Notes: generated by a model not told the origin, from the sequence alone. A stretch of 64,000 nucleotides of DNA from Polaribacter atrinae (GCF_038023995.1 NZ_CP150660.1:1114501-1178500); one strand, 5' to 3'; positions 35,563 through 45,101 are shown, counted from the stretch's first letter. A program made the numbers and translations.

Positions 35563-36363
35563 ATGAGTTATCTACATATTGTAAACGGTAGTTCAGCAGC
35601 AGGACTTTTAAGTTTTGTTTTGAGAGAAAATAAGATAAACAAAGAGAATAAAGTATGCTGTTTTAATGATTTTTTAGCCGTTGGTTCATTATACAACCTA
35701 ACAACAAAAGAGGGAATTGAACAAAGGAGCACATATTTATATAACTTAATCAACAGAACCTCTAGAGAAAAAAAATCAAGCAAAGAGATTCAAAAAGACT
35801 TGACTACATTTTATAAACACACATTTAATAATTATGAAAAAGTTATTGTTTGGTTTGGTGAAAATACATCCGAAGAACTATTAAAACTGTTATGTTGTAA
35901 CCTTGTAAAGCAATCTCTTTTGTATGAAATCAATGTTTCTTCTGAAAAAATTGAAGAGTACAAACTGCGTGCAGTTCCTGAATGCTCTCCTGAAATTGTA
36001 AAACAATTACTCCCAAAGGCTATAAAAATTTCGAAAAATGAATATGAAGACAATAACAAAGAGTGGAATAAAATAAATCAATCTAAATCGTTACTACGAA
36101 TATATCAAGCAAAAAAAATAGAATCTGTTCAAGAAGATTATTTTGACAAATCAATTCTTGAAGAATGTAAAAATGAATATACTTTACTGCTAAAGATAAC
36201 TGGACAAGTAATGGGAAAAAACAAGCAACTAATTACAGATACTTTTATTATTTATAGAATACTATATTTAATCGAGACAAATCAGTTAGCTTTTTTAGGC
36301 AATTTAAAAAACATCAGAGAAGTTAAAATAAAAATAACTGGTGGTAACACCGTGTATAATTAA
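35563..36363 (+). CDS. DUF1835-like protein ending in attC
   Basis: 266 aa. MSYLHIVNGSSAAGLLSFVL, VCCFNDFLAVGSLYN and KVIVWFGENTSEELLKLLC match the N-terminal DUF1835 pattern (HIvnGds..., D.l.vGPl, i.lW.G...). Soluble. The last residues GGNTVYN* are encoded by attC 40. Function of DUF1835 is unknown. Confidence 0.75.
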   Translation: MSYLHIVNGSSAAGLLSFVLRENKINKENKVCCFNDFLAVGSLYNLTTKEGIEQRSTYLYNLINRTSREKKSSKEIQKDLTTFYKHTFNNYEKVIVWFGENTSEELLKLLCCNLVKQSLLYEINVSSEKIEEYKLRAVPECSPEIVKQLLPKAIKISKNEYEDNNKEWNKINQSKSLLRIYQAKKIESVQEDYFDKSILEECKNEYTLLLKITGQVMGKNKQLITDTFIIYRILYLIETNQLAFLGNLKNIREVKIKITGGNTVYN

Positions 36364-36472
36364 TGGCTAGTTCTCGCCTACTTACGAAAATCCTCGCGGA
36401 TTTTCTATTCGGTTTTTATTTACTAAATTATGTGCTTAAACACGCCACTAATCATACACAATCACGTTGCCC
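36342..36472 (+). repeat. attC-like site 40 (class Ib)
   Basis: R'' TGGTAAC complements GTTACCA. R' GTTGCCC. Confidence 0.93.
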
Positions 36473-36493
36473 ACAATACAAAAAAAATCGAGA

Positions 36494-37249
36494 ATGATAA
36501 GAAAATTTGGATTTATAACAATGATTTTTGCGACCATTTTGACAAGTTGCAACACCGACAAATCAAAAATGAAGATTGAAAGTCCTAAAATTACAAAAAC
36601 TGAACAGAAAAATGATACGCTGACAAAACATCTAAAAACTTTCAATCCCGAATTGCCGACAATTGGACTTTTAATGTATAACGGAGTTTTGCAAAGCGAG
36701 GTAATCGCAACTTCTGACGTTTTCGCAAAACCAACCGAAGATGGAAAACAGCTTTTTAATGTAATCTCAATTGCCGAAACGGAAACTCCAATAACAACAG
36801 AAGAAGGAATGCATTTCGTGCCTGATTATACGTTTGAGAATTGTCCGAAACTTACAGCTTTATTCGTTCCAAGTGCATATGATATGTACGCACAAGTTCA
36901 TAACGAAAAAATCGTGAAATTTATCAAAGAGAAAAATAAAGAAACTGATTATGTTGTGAGCAATTGTGCTGGAGCTCAATTAATCGGAAAATCAGAAATT
37001 GCGGATGGACATAAAATTGTAACGTGGATTGGTGGCGGAAAAGATTTACAAAAGGAATATCCGAATTTAAAAGTGCAAAATGACAGTTTGATAACTTTTG
37101 TTGAAGACGGAAAATTTAGCTCATCGAATGGGAATTTAGCAAGTTATATTTCTGCATTAAGTTTAGTGGAGAAAATGACCAGTTTAGAACATAGAAAATT
37201 TGTAGAAAGTTATTTATATCTCGACCGACTTCAAAACTGGAAGGAATAA
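36494..37249 (+). CDS. DJ-1/PfpI-like lipoprotein
   Basis: 251 aa from ATG 36494. Signal FGFITMIFATILTSC with lipobox. TIGLLMYNGVLQSEVIATSD, then VSNCAGAQLIGKS near residue 158 with the nucleophile-elbow Cys, then IVTWIGGGKD: the DJ-1/PfpI class I glutamine-amidotransferase-like fold. Similar exported proteins exist in Flavobacteriia. Catalytic role is inferred. Confidence 0.8.
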   Translation: MIRKFGFITMIFATILTSCNTDKSKMKIESPKITKTEQKNDTLTKHLKTFNPELPTIGLLMYNGVLQSEVIATSDVFAKPTEDGKQLFNVISIAETETPITTEEGMHFVPDYTFENCPKLTALFVPSAYDMYAQVHNEKIVKFIKEKNKETDYVVSNCAGAQLIGKSEIADGHKIVTWIGGGKDLQKEYPNLKVQNDSLITFVEDGKFSSSNGNLASYISALSLVEKMTSLEHRKFVESYLYLDRLQNWKE

Positions 37250-37256
37250 GTACTAT

Positions 37257-37387
37257 GGGCAACACCGTGTATAATTAATGGCTAGTTCTCGCCTACTTAC
37301 GAAAATCCTCGCGGATTTTCTATTCAGTAATTATTTGCTAAATTAGGTGCTTAAACACGCCACTAATCATACACAAAACCGTTATGC
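37257..37387 (+). repeat. attC-like site 41 (class Ib)
   Basis: R'' GGGCAAC complements GTTGCCC. R' GTTATGC. Confidence 0.93.
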
Positions 37388-37433
37388 CCAAGCACAAAAT
37401 AATCCGTATAAAATTAAGAAATTGATATAATAA

Positions 37434-39433
37434 ATGAAACAGCATACTACAAAAATAACATCAATAAGTGTAGAACAAAGCGGATTACCAACTGATTATA
37501 AAAAAGCGATAGCAGAATATATTTGGAATGGATTTGATGCAAATGCAACAGAGATTCATTTAAATATTGATAGTAATGAAATTGGATTTATAAATGAATT
37601 TTCCATCACAGATAATGGAAATGGAATAAATATAGAAACTATAGATCAAACTTTCGGTCATTTCTTAGATTCTCAGAAAAGAACAACTTTTAATAAAGAC
37701 GGATTTGTCAAGGGGAAAAAAGGAAAAGGTCGATATTCTTTTCAACAATATTCTGGTAAAGCTATTTGGAATACTACATTCAAAAGTGAAAATGATGAAT
37801 ATTTAAATTATAACATTGAAATTAAAGAATCGAGCCTTCAAAACTTCGGAATTTCTGACAAGAAAATAATAAAAAAGAAACATACAGGAACTACTGTAAG
37901 GTTTGAAACTTTTAACAAACTTACAGCTGATTTAATAATGAATTCTTCATTTTATGACTTTTTAGCGTGTGAATTTGGTTGGTTTTTATACCTAAATAAA
38001 AGCTATTCATTAAGAGTTAATGATTATGAAATCGACTATAATACCATTATAGATAAAACAGTAGTTTTTAATGAAGAAATTAATGGTTTTGATTTCAAAA
38101 TTAACTTCATTAGATGGAAAAAAATATAGGAGATAAATACTATTACTATTTTTTAAATGAAGATAAAATTGAGAAAGAACGAAAACATACATCTTTTAAT
38201 AATAAAACAGAAGATTTTCATCATTCAGTATATATAGAATCTGCATACTTTGAATCTTTTAAATTATCCAATGCAAAAACTGAAACATTAGATTTTGACA
38301 TAAAAGACCAAAATGATATTACCTTTAAAGTGCTTTTAGGTTTTTTAAAAGAAAAATTATCAATTGAAGAAAAACTTTTTATCAAAGAACATAAAGCAGA
38401 TGAGTTAATTAACAAATATCGGAAACAAAATATCTTCCCTTTATTTAAAAATAATCCTTACGATAAGTTAAGAAAGAAAGATTTAGAACAAGTTGTTAAA
38501 GAAATATATTGCGTACAACCAAAAATATTTCAAGGTCTAAAGAATACACAAAGCAAAACAATCATTGGTTTCCTAAATTTACTTTTAGATTCAGACCAAA
38601 GAGACGACATATTAAATATTCTTGATAGTATTATAAAATTGTCAGATGAAGAAAGAAAGGAACTTTCAAAAACTTTAAATAAAACAAAATTTACTGCGGT
38701 TGTTGCACTCGTTAAACTATTAGAGAATAGATTAAATACAGTTTTAGGACTTAAACACCTTGTTTATGATTTAGAAAAGTTCACAAATGAAAGAGACCAT
38801 ATTCAAAAAATCATAGAAAATAACTATTGGTTATTTGGAGAACAATATCACCTTGTCTCAGCAGATAAAAACTTTGAAACACTTTTAAACAATTACCTAT
38901 CTTTTTTAGAAAAAGAAAAAACGGATTTTAAAAATATAAATAATAATTCACGACTAAAAAGACCAGACATTTTTGTTGCAAGAAAATCAGATATTCCTGA
39001 CTCAAATAGTGATGAATATATGATTGAAGAAAACATAATTGTAGAATTAAAAAGACCAAGTGTTGTTATAGGAAAAAAACAATATGACCAAATTGAGGAA
39101 TATATTAGAATAATAATAAAAGAACCAAGATTTTCAAGTGAAACAAGAACTTGGAAACTAATTTTAGTAGGTAAAAGCGTAGATGAATGGATTACCGACA
39201 AATATGAATCTCAAAAAGGAAAAGGGAAAAAATTCTTAGTTGAATCTGTAAAAAACTATGAAATTTATGCTTTGAAATGGGATGATTTATTCAGAACGTT
39301 TGACATTAAACATAAACATTTAATAAATAAACTTGAATTTAAGAATTCCATAATTGAAGAATTGACAGAAAAAGGACTAATTACGGAAGAAGAAAATGTT
39401 GAATTAATTACAAAAGAAATAGCCAGGGCATAA
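37434..39433 (+). pseudogene. GHKL ATPase-nuclease protein split at an A7 tract
   Basis: Two overlapping frames, 37434-38129 (231 aa) and 38114-39433 (439 aa). The first has GHKL/HSP90-type ATP motifs: EYIWNGFDAN (N box), DNGNGI (G1) and KGKKGKGRYSF (G2). The second ends with RPDIFVARKSD...NIIVELKRP, a PD-(D/E)xK nuclease-like core. At TGG AAA AAA ATA TAG a -1 slip on A AAA AAA gives KKNIGDKYYYYF and joins both into about 665 aa. GHKL-nuclease fusions occur in restriction-like defence. Either a frameshift mutation, a sequencing error or programmed frameshifting. Confidence 0.75.
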
Positions 39434-39561
39434 CACCGTATATAATTTATTGCTGGCTTCTCGCCTACTTACGAAAGTCCTCGCGGACTTTCTTGGTCGG
39501 TAATTATTTACTAAATTAGTTGCTTAAAACACGCAACAAACCATATACAAACACGTTAGGC
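39428..39561 (+). repeat. attC-like site 42 (class Ia)
   Basis: R'' GCATAAC complements the unusual opening GTTATGC. R' GTTAGGC. The preceding gene's stop is inside R''. Confidence 0.94.
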
Positions 39562-39576
39562 AAAATTTAAAAAAAT

Positions 39577-40038
39577 ATGAAAATCTACACACCAAATGAT
39601 GGAATGAATGGATATAAAGGCTTTAAAAGAAAATTTGACTTTTTTATCCAACAATATGGAGAAGATGTATTTAATGAAATTAAAATGGAAACCTTAAATT
39701 CTCCAAACGTAATTAACTTATATCGTTCTTTAGAAAACAAATATTATCCAACAGCTGAAAATATTATGAATGTAACTTCCGAAGTTAATTACATAATTAA
39801 AAAAACTATAATAATCATACCTTCAAAGAAAAAATATGAAAAAAAGATTGATTATTCACATATCTGTTCTATGATTATATTGGAACATTGGATTCTGAAT
39901 TTACTTCCATATCAAGAAGAAAATCCACTAACATATAATTCTGGAGACATCAAAAAAGATGGTTTTATTTTTATGTCAGGAGTTATGTCAATTATTGAGA
40001 ATGAATATCGAGAATTAGAAAAAAAATATCTAGATTAA
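39577..40038 (+). CDS. Hypothetical protein (identical to 11354-11815)
   Basis: 153 aa, identical product to the gene at 11354. The repeat unit begins at the GTTAGGC boundary and runs through the whole cassette and its attC, while the flanking cassettes differ. This is a second copy of the same cassette. Family not recognised. Confidence 0.75.
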   Translation: MKIYTPNDGMNGYKGFKRKFDFFIQQYGEDVFNEIKMETLNSPNVINLYRSLENKYYPTAENIMNVTSEVNYIIKKTIIIIPSKKKYEKKIDYSHICSMIILEHWILNLLPYQEENPLTYNSGDIKKDGFIFMSGVMSIIENEYRELEKKYLD

Positions 40039-40044
40039 TAAAGT

Positions 40045-40356
40045 ATGGTAATATTTATAATTATAGTTGCATTAATTTACTTTTTCGCAGTTAGACCTTT
40101 TTTAAGACAGAAGAAAGCTGAAAGTTATATAAGTTATTACAATGTTCCAGATGAAATAAAAGAAATGATTGATTCTGAAAATGTATTTGATTTATCTGAA
40201 ATTCTAGTGGATTTAGAGCTAAATCAGGAATATAAAGAAGCTAAAATAATTCTTGAAGCAATTAACAGTAAAGGAATGAATTTTTCGAGAAGGGTTGACA
40301 AAATTCGAAATGAAATGAGAATTAAGGCTGGTTTAGGTCCATTGCAACATTTCTAA
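40045..40356 (+). CDS. Small membrane-anchored protein (identical to 11822-12133)
   Basis: 103 aa, one N-terminal TM. Second gene of the duplicated two-gene cassette; see 11822. Confidence 0.7.
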   Translation: MVIFIIIVALIYFFAVRPFLRQKKAESYISYYNVPDEIKEMIDSENVFDLSEILVDLELNQEYKEAKIILEAINSKGMNFSRRVDKIRNEMRIKAGLGPLQHF

Positions 40357-40364
40357 AAAACTTT

Positions 40365-40498
40365 GCCTAACACCGTGTAATAAAAATTGCTTATTTTTAG
40401 CTTAACCAAAGTTTGTTGCATTTTTATAAACTTCTATTTTCCTGCGGAAAATAGCCGTTCATTTTAAACGCAACTTTCAATACACAAACACGTTGTGC
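40365..40498 (+). repeat. attC-like site 43 (class II)
   Basis: R'' GCCTAAC, R' GTTGTGC. Identical to site 13 up to the R' variable bases. Confidence 0.93.
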
Positions 40499-40514
40499 AA
40501 CATTTGACAAAACT

Positions 40515-41165
40515 ATGCTGAAAGAATTAATTACAAACCCATTTTACGCAATAATAGCATTAGTTGTTATTTGGCAAATTCTGAATTTCATACTAATTCG
40601 GGAATCAAATTTATCTAAAAAGACTTGGTCGCGATTAGAATACGTTTGGATTGCTATTGGCTTTATGGGAGTAATTTCAATAATTATTGAGAATGACAGA
40701 AATTATAAAAAAAGTGATTTAAATTTTGCCGAAAATTGGATTGAAAATCAATTTGAATCATTATTAAGTTTTTCCGAAAGAGAAACAATCTGTTTTCAAT
40801 ACACAAGAAGTGATTGGTTGCCTGCAAAAGAATTTGACAGACGACAAGCAGAATCTGACAGAATATGTAAATGGGTAAAAGAAGAAATTGTGCCTATCTT
40901 AAAAGAGTCTAAAAAAAATGGATACTCAAAAATTAATGACTATAATAAAGTTGAATTAGACCATTTTGAAGGAAGTTATACACCTGAAAGAATCACAAAA
41001 GATATTGACCGAATTAATGAAGACATTGTTAATAGAAACAACCTACGAAATGAAATCCGCTCGAATCATTGGTTAGGATTTCAATATTCTTTAGGAGTTA
41101 TTCTATTAATTTTTGCATTTGCATTAAGATTGACATTAGTAACGAAAAAAGTGAAAACCGAATAA
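40515..41165 (+). CDS. Hypothetical membrane protein
   Basis: 216 aa. TM segments at FYAIIALVVIWQILNFILI, LEYVWIAIGFMGVISIII and a C-terminal one (YSLGVILLIFAFALRLTLV). The loop is soluble with CFQYTRSDWLPAKEFDRRQ. Not recognised. Confidence 0.72.
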   Translation: MLKELITNPFYAIIALVVIWQILNFILIRESNLSKKTWSRLEYVWIAIGFMGVISIIIENDRNYKKSDLNFAENWIENQFESLLSFSERETICFQYTRSDWLPAKEFDRRQAESDRICKWVKEEIVPILKESKKNGYSKINDYNKVELDHFEGSYTPERITKDIDRINEDIVNRNNLRNEIRSNHWLGFQYSLGVILLIFAFALRLTLVTKKVKTE

Positions 41166-41175
41166 AAAAAACGTT

Positions 41176-41307
41176 GCACAACACCGTATAAAAATAATTG
41201 CTAAATTAGTGCTTAACCAAGGTCGTTGCAGTTTTGTTACGCCTGATTTTCCTGCGGAAAATCCTCGCACACAAAACCGCAACTATTCTTATACAAACAC
41301 GCTGGCA
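41176..41307 (+). repeat. attC-like site 44 (class IIb, mutated R')
   Basis: R'' GCACAAC. R' reads GCTGGCA instead of GTTGGCA, a T to C change in the invariant GTT at the crossover point. Stem GTATAAAAATAATTGC / GCAACTATTCTTATAC. Confidence 0.88.
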
Positions 41308-41859
41308 TTAATTGAGGAAAACTCAAACTATGAATAAATATTGGCAAATTCCTGAGTCAAAAAATCAGATTATAATTAAAAATTGGAATATTTTCTATGG
41401 TCAATCGGAACTTGAAATTAATGACTCAAATGAAATACCAAAATATTTCGATATCATTTCACTTGACAAAATTGAGAAAGTAGAGAATACAGAAAAAACT
41501 AATTACTTAAAATTATTTTTTAATCAATATTCTACCACAAAATTGTATTTGAGCAATGAAAGAATAAAATCCGAAATTGTTAGCCATATAAAAGAATATA
41601 AAACGGAATATAAATATAAAAAAGACTTACCAACTAGTATTGAATTCGCAAAAGGACATTATATATTGATTGTTCTTTTTTCATTGTTCTTTTTCTGCTC
41701 GCTTTATTTTGCTATTGGAATTTCAAATGGTGAAAATTTTCCATTAAAAAATATGAGAGTTGGACTTTTACATTATTGCCTATATGTCGCAAAAATTGGA
41801 ATTTTAAACTTAATAATTGTTTACACTCTGGACTACCTAATAAAAATGGGACTAATTTT

Positions 41860-42705
41860 TTAGGCCGCATTGTTGATAATTCGTTTTAGTTTTAGTTCCA
41901 TTTCTAATGGTGTTAAATAATCCAGGCTTGAATGAATTCTCTTTGTGTTATACCAAGTAATGTATTGGCTTACTTTGTCAAATAATTGCAAGTAAGATTT
42001 AAATTTAAAGCGATACAGCCATTCGTGTTTAATAGTCTTGAAAAAGCTTTCCGCTACTGCATTATCCCAACAGTTCCCTTTCCTGCTCATGGATTGTGTT
42101 ATATTGCTATTGAAAGAAAAGATATTAGTCATTGTATTAGCTGAATATTGAACCCCTCTGTCAGAATGAAATATGAAGTTATTTGAAATATCTCTTGTTC
42201 TTCTAGCATGAACCCAGGCTTTTAGTACTGTATTTTGAACCGTCATGTCTTCACTTAACGCCCATCCTACTACTTTTCTGTCAGCTAAATCTATAATAGT
42301 TGTTAGGTAATTCCAGCTGTTATTTACCCTAATATAAGTAATATCTGACACCCATTTTTCTCCTATTATTGAACTTGAAAATTCTCTATCCAGTTCATTT
42401 TTAGCCAATGGAAAGCTATGCTTGGAATCTGTTGTGTTTACAAACTTTCTTCTTAAAACACTTTTTAGTCCCATTTCTTTCATCAATATTGCGATATAAG
42501 AACGGCAATAATTCAGGTCTTCTCGTTCTAACATTTTTTGTATTCTACAGCTTCCATAAATCTCTTTACTGTCTTCAAAAATTGCCTTAATCCTTTCTTT
42601 TAGGAGTATTACGGAGTTTTTAGCTCTTACTAACCCCCTGTTCTTACGCCAATTGTAATATGCATTTTTACTGACCCGCATACATTTACACATCTTCTCA
42701 ACCAC
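41860..42705 (-). CDS. IS3-family transposase OrfB (DDE integrase domain)
   Basis: 281 aa. HTH_21-like N-terminus, then an rve integrase core with D in SDITY, D in HSDRG and E in AVAESFFK, spaced as in DDE transposases. The frame extends upstream to FQERPIKYQFI, so it is normally made as an OrfAB fusion by -1 frameshifting. Confidence 0.92.
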   Translation of the reverse strand: MVEKMCKCMRVSKNAYYNWRKNRGLVRAKNSVILLKERIKAIFEDSKEIYGSCRIQKMLEREDLNYCRSYIAILMKEMGLKSVLRRKFVNTTDSKHSFPLAKNELDREFSSSIIGEKWVSDITYIRVNNSWNYLTTIIDLADRKVVGWALSEDMTVQNTVLKAWVHARRTRDISNNFIFHSDRGVQYSANTMTNIFSFNSNITQSMSRKGNCWDNAVAESFFKTIKHEWLYRFKFKSYLQLFDKVSQYITWYNTKRIHSSLDYLTPLEMELKLKRIINNAA

Positions 42706-42740
42706 AAAATCTGTTTCATTTGATAATATGAATTGATATT

Positions 42741-43022
42741 TTATTGGTCGCTCTTGGAAAAGATGCTTACTGCCTTTTTTAAAATATCACGCTCCATTTT
42801 CACATCACGTAATTCTTTACGCAGCGCTTTAAGTTCTTGCTCTTCTTTAGTAAGTTCCCTTTTCTTGGAAAAGTCTCCAGATTTAGCCTCATAATCCTTT
42901 TTCCAACGACTTATAAGGCTGGGAGCAACACCATAGTCCTCGCTAATTTGTTTTGCCTTGATTCCTGATTGCAATAGTTCTACTATTGTAACCTTTAATT
43001 CGTTATCGTATCTTTTTGCCAT
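42741..43022 (-). CDS. IS3-family transposase OrfA
   Basis: 93 aa. Helix-turn-helix (LQSGIKAKQISEDYGVAPS) and a C-terminal leucine-zipper-like coil (EEQELKALRKELRDVKMERD). The slippery heptamer A AAA AAG lies at the complement of 42774-42780, the standard -1 frameshift signal for OrfAB in this IS group. Confidence 0.92.
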   Translation of the reverse strand: MAKRYDNELKVTIVELLQSGIKAKQISEDYGVAPSLISRWKKDYEAKSGDFSKKRELTKEEQELKALRKELRDVKMERDILKKAVSIFSKSDQ

Positions 43023-43169
43023 AATTCAAATATATAATTTATGACCGTAAAAATTCGTCACATCTAAACTAGACAATCCACTCTTACTTTGAGCATTTTG
43101 ATTTATTTACTGAGAAAAAAATTACGCCTGAAAGGATTTATAGAAACATTGACAAAGAGAAACAACTAA

Positions 43170-43302
43170 TGCCAACACTGTATATAATTTATTGCTTGGT
43201 TCTAGCCTACTTACGAAAATCCTCGCGGATTTTCTTTGTCCGTAATTATTTACTAACTTAGTTGCTTAACCACGCAACAAACCATATACAAACACGTTGG
43301 GC
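43170..43302 (+). repeat. attC-like site 45 (class I)
   Basis: R'' TGCCAAC, R' GTTGGGC. AACACTG replaces AACACCG. Hairpin GAAAATCC TCGC GGATTTTC. Confidence 0.92.
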
Positions 43303-43336
43303 GTAAGCTAAAAATCAGAACGTTAAAACTTTACAA

Positions 43337-43888
43337 ATGAGTAAAACAAGAATATTTACAACTCGAAAGTTAGAAAAAATAACGAAAGAATTTATATCTG
43401 AAAATGAAGAATTTAATAATGAATATTTAGGAGATTGGACTTCTACTCTATTTTATGTAAGTCATAAAAAATGTTGGTTATTAATCAATAAAATGACAAA
43501 ATACCTTTTAATCTTACCGAATATAAAGAAAACTGACTTAAAAAATATATCTTCTATTTTTAAAGAGAATTTATTTGCTCAACTAACTTTTGACGGAATT
43601 GAAACAAGATATGAATTGGTGGAGAAAATAATCGGAGAAATTAAATTGCAGGAAACAAATAATGACAGAAGTACTAATGGTTCTTTAAATAACTGTTTGC
43701 TTTTTCTTGAAGATTGGAAATATGAATTTGGAGATTATGAAAATATGAACTTTAGAGATTTGAATGGCAGACTAAATAGTTCACCGAACAAAATGTTGAA
43801 TTGGAAATATCCAAAAGAAAAAATGAATGAAATGATAAATAATTACGAAAAAAAATCATTTTTAGAAAAAAACAGAATTGTACTTTAA
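43337..43888 (+). CDS. Hypothetical protein, DUF6933-like
   Basis: 183 aa, soluble. Starts with a TRKLEKITKEF helix, then YLGDWTSTLFYVSHKKCWLLINKMTKYLLILPN, resembling the DUF6933 pattern (LGdWyanl...rk..Llv.e.T...v). Function unknown. Sole gene of cassette C45. Confidence 0.68.
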   Translation: MSKTRIFTTRKLEKITKEFISENEEFNNEYLGDWTSTLFYVSHKKCWLLINKMTKYLLILPNIKKTDLKNISSIFKENLFAQLTFDGIETRYELVEKIIGEIKLQETNNDRSTNGSLNNCLLFLEDWKYEFGDYENMNFRDLNGRLNSSPNKMLNWKYPKEKMNEMINNYEKKSFLEKNRIVL

Positions 43889-43958
43889 AACAGGAAAGAA
43901 TTGAAAGATTTAGAATAACAAAATAAAATTTGAAAAAAAGTTGAACAAAAAAGCCTAC

Positions 43959-44092
43959 GCCCAACACCATATATAATTTATTGCTGGCTTCTTGCCTACT
44001 TGCGAAAGTCCTCGCGGACTTTCTTGGTCGGTAAATATTTACTAAATTAGTTGATTGAAACACGCAACAAACCATATATAAACACGTAGCCA
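43959..44092 (+). repeat. attC-like site 46 (class Ia, damaged R')
   Basis: R'' GCCCAAC. The R' region reads ACACGTAGCCA. The R'' of the following site (GGCTACAAC) predicts GTTGTAGCC, so three bases are missing at the crossover point. Confidence 0.87.
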
Positions 44093-44107
44093 ATATAAGA
44101 AACGCCT

Positions 44108-44962
44108 ATGGGAACTTGGGGAACAGGAATTTCTTCAAACGATATTTACGAAGATATTAATTATGAATTCTTTGAATTATATAATCAAGGAATGGAAGTT
44201 TCTGCGATTACTGAAAAGTTAATTCAGGAAAATAAAGAACTGATTGATTCTCACGAAGACCAAAATAATTTTTGGATAACTATCGCAAAATCTCAATGGG
44301 AATGTAAATCACTTGACCCAAAAGTTCTTAATCGGATTAAAGATATTGTCGAGTCTGGAAAAGATATTGAATTGTGGAAAGAATTTGACGCTTCACAATC
44401 TGACTTGACTAAAAGGCAAAAGGTTTTAGATAGCTTTTTAAAGAAAATATCAAACGAAAAAAAGACATCTCGAAAACGAAAAGTAAAAAAATCACGAAAT
44501 GCGATTTTCGAAAAAGGAGATTGTTTAATTTTTAAATTAAGTGATGGAGATTATTGTGGAGCTTTCGTGTTGGAATCGGAAAAAGAAACGGAATTCGGAC
44601 TGAATTTAATTGCTGTAACTGACATTAAACAATCGGAAAAACCAACTGAAAAGGACTTTGAGAATGCAAAACTATTATTTAGACTTGAACAGCAAATAAA
44701 CAAAGAGTTTAAACCAAAGGAACAGATTAGTTGGTATTATGCTCAACATTTCAAAAAATCGGAAACGGAATTTGAAAAAATTGGGCAATTAAAAGTTAAT
44801 AAAGATTATCATTCAAATAAAGACCATCAGAGTTTTTCGAATTGGGACAATCTGAAATTATTTCAAGACGAATTCTATTCTGACTTTGAAAATAATAAGT
44901 GTAAAAACAAAATTAAATTGAGTAGCTTAAGGAAAAAATACTGGCTACAACAACGTATATAA
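44108..44962 (+). CDS. DUF4259-like protein
   Basis: 284 aa, soluble. MGTWGTGISSNDIYEDINYEF matches the start of DUF4259-type proteins (MGaWGtGxFdnDxAxD). The middle is basic (KKTSRKRKVKKSRN), and the C-terminal half is a second domain (FEKGDCLIFKLSDGDYCGAF). The last residues LQQRI are read from attC 47, which supplies the stop. Confidence 0.75.
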   Translation: MGTWGTGISSNDIYEDINYEFFELYNQGMEVSAITEKLIQENKELIDSHEDQNNFWITIAKSQWECKSLDPKVLNRIKDIVESGKDIELWKEFDASQSDLTKRQKVLDSFLKKISNEKKTSRKRKVKKSRNAIFEKGDCLIFKLSDGDYCGAFVLESEKETEFGLNLIAVTDIKQSEKPTEKDFENAKLLFRLEQQINKEFKPKEQISWYYAQHFKKSETEFEKIGQLKVNKDYHSNKDHQSFSNWDNLKLFQDEFYSDFENNKCKNKIKLSSLRKKYWLQQRI

Positions 44963-45075
44963 TCCATTGCTAGTACTAGCCTACTTACGAAAATCCTCGC
45001 GGATTTTCTATTCGGTTTTTATTTGCTAAATTACGTGCTAAACTACGCAACGTATCATATACAAAACCGTTGTGC
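44945..45075 (+). repeat. attC-like site 47 (class I)
   Basis: R'' CTACAAC (preceded by GG), R' GTTGTGC. Stem GTATATAATCCATTGC / GCAACGTATCATATAC. Confidence 0.9.
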
Positions 45076-45101
45076 ACAAGCTGAAAAAAAATTGGAACAT
45101 A

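Larger units (their letters stand above)
41829..43080 (-). mobile_element. IS3-family insertion sequence (IS150-like), 1252 bp
   Basis: Imperfect terminal inverted repeats: TGGACTACCTAATAAAAATG at 41829 and, on the other strand, TGGATTGTCTAGTTTAGATG at 43080. A 3-bp target duplication CTC flanks it (41826-41828 and 43081-43083). It carries orfA and orfB on the minus strand, opposite to the cassettes, and looks intact and recent. Confidence 0.9.
41330..43169 (+). pseudogene. Two-TM protein gene interrupted by an IS3-family element
   Basis: ATG 41330 opens a frame that is cut by the IS after codon 166. Removing 41829-43080 and one CTC copy restores an open frame of 194 aa ending TLTKRNN at TAA 43167-43169, one base before R'' of attC 45. 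The protein has a soluble N-terminal domain (SLDKIEKVENTEKTNYLKLF) and two TM segments (YILIVLFSLFFFCSLYFAI and the interrupted one). Not recognised. Confidence 0.88.

Noticed and set aside
41829..43080. The transposase as the enzyme that builds the array.
   Set aside because: It is a standard IS3-family DDE transposase in a single IS with its own inverted repeats and target duplication, and it disrupts a cassette. It has no relation to the attC ends.
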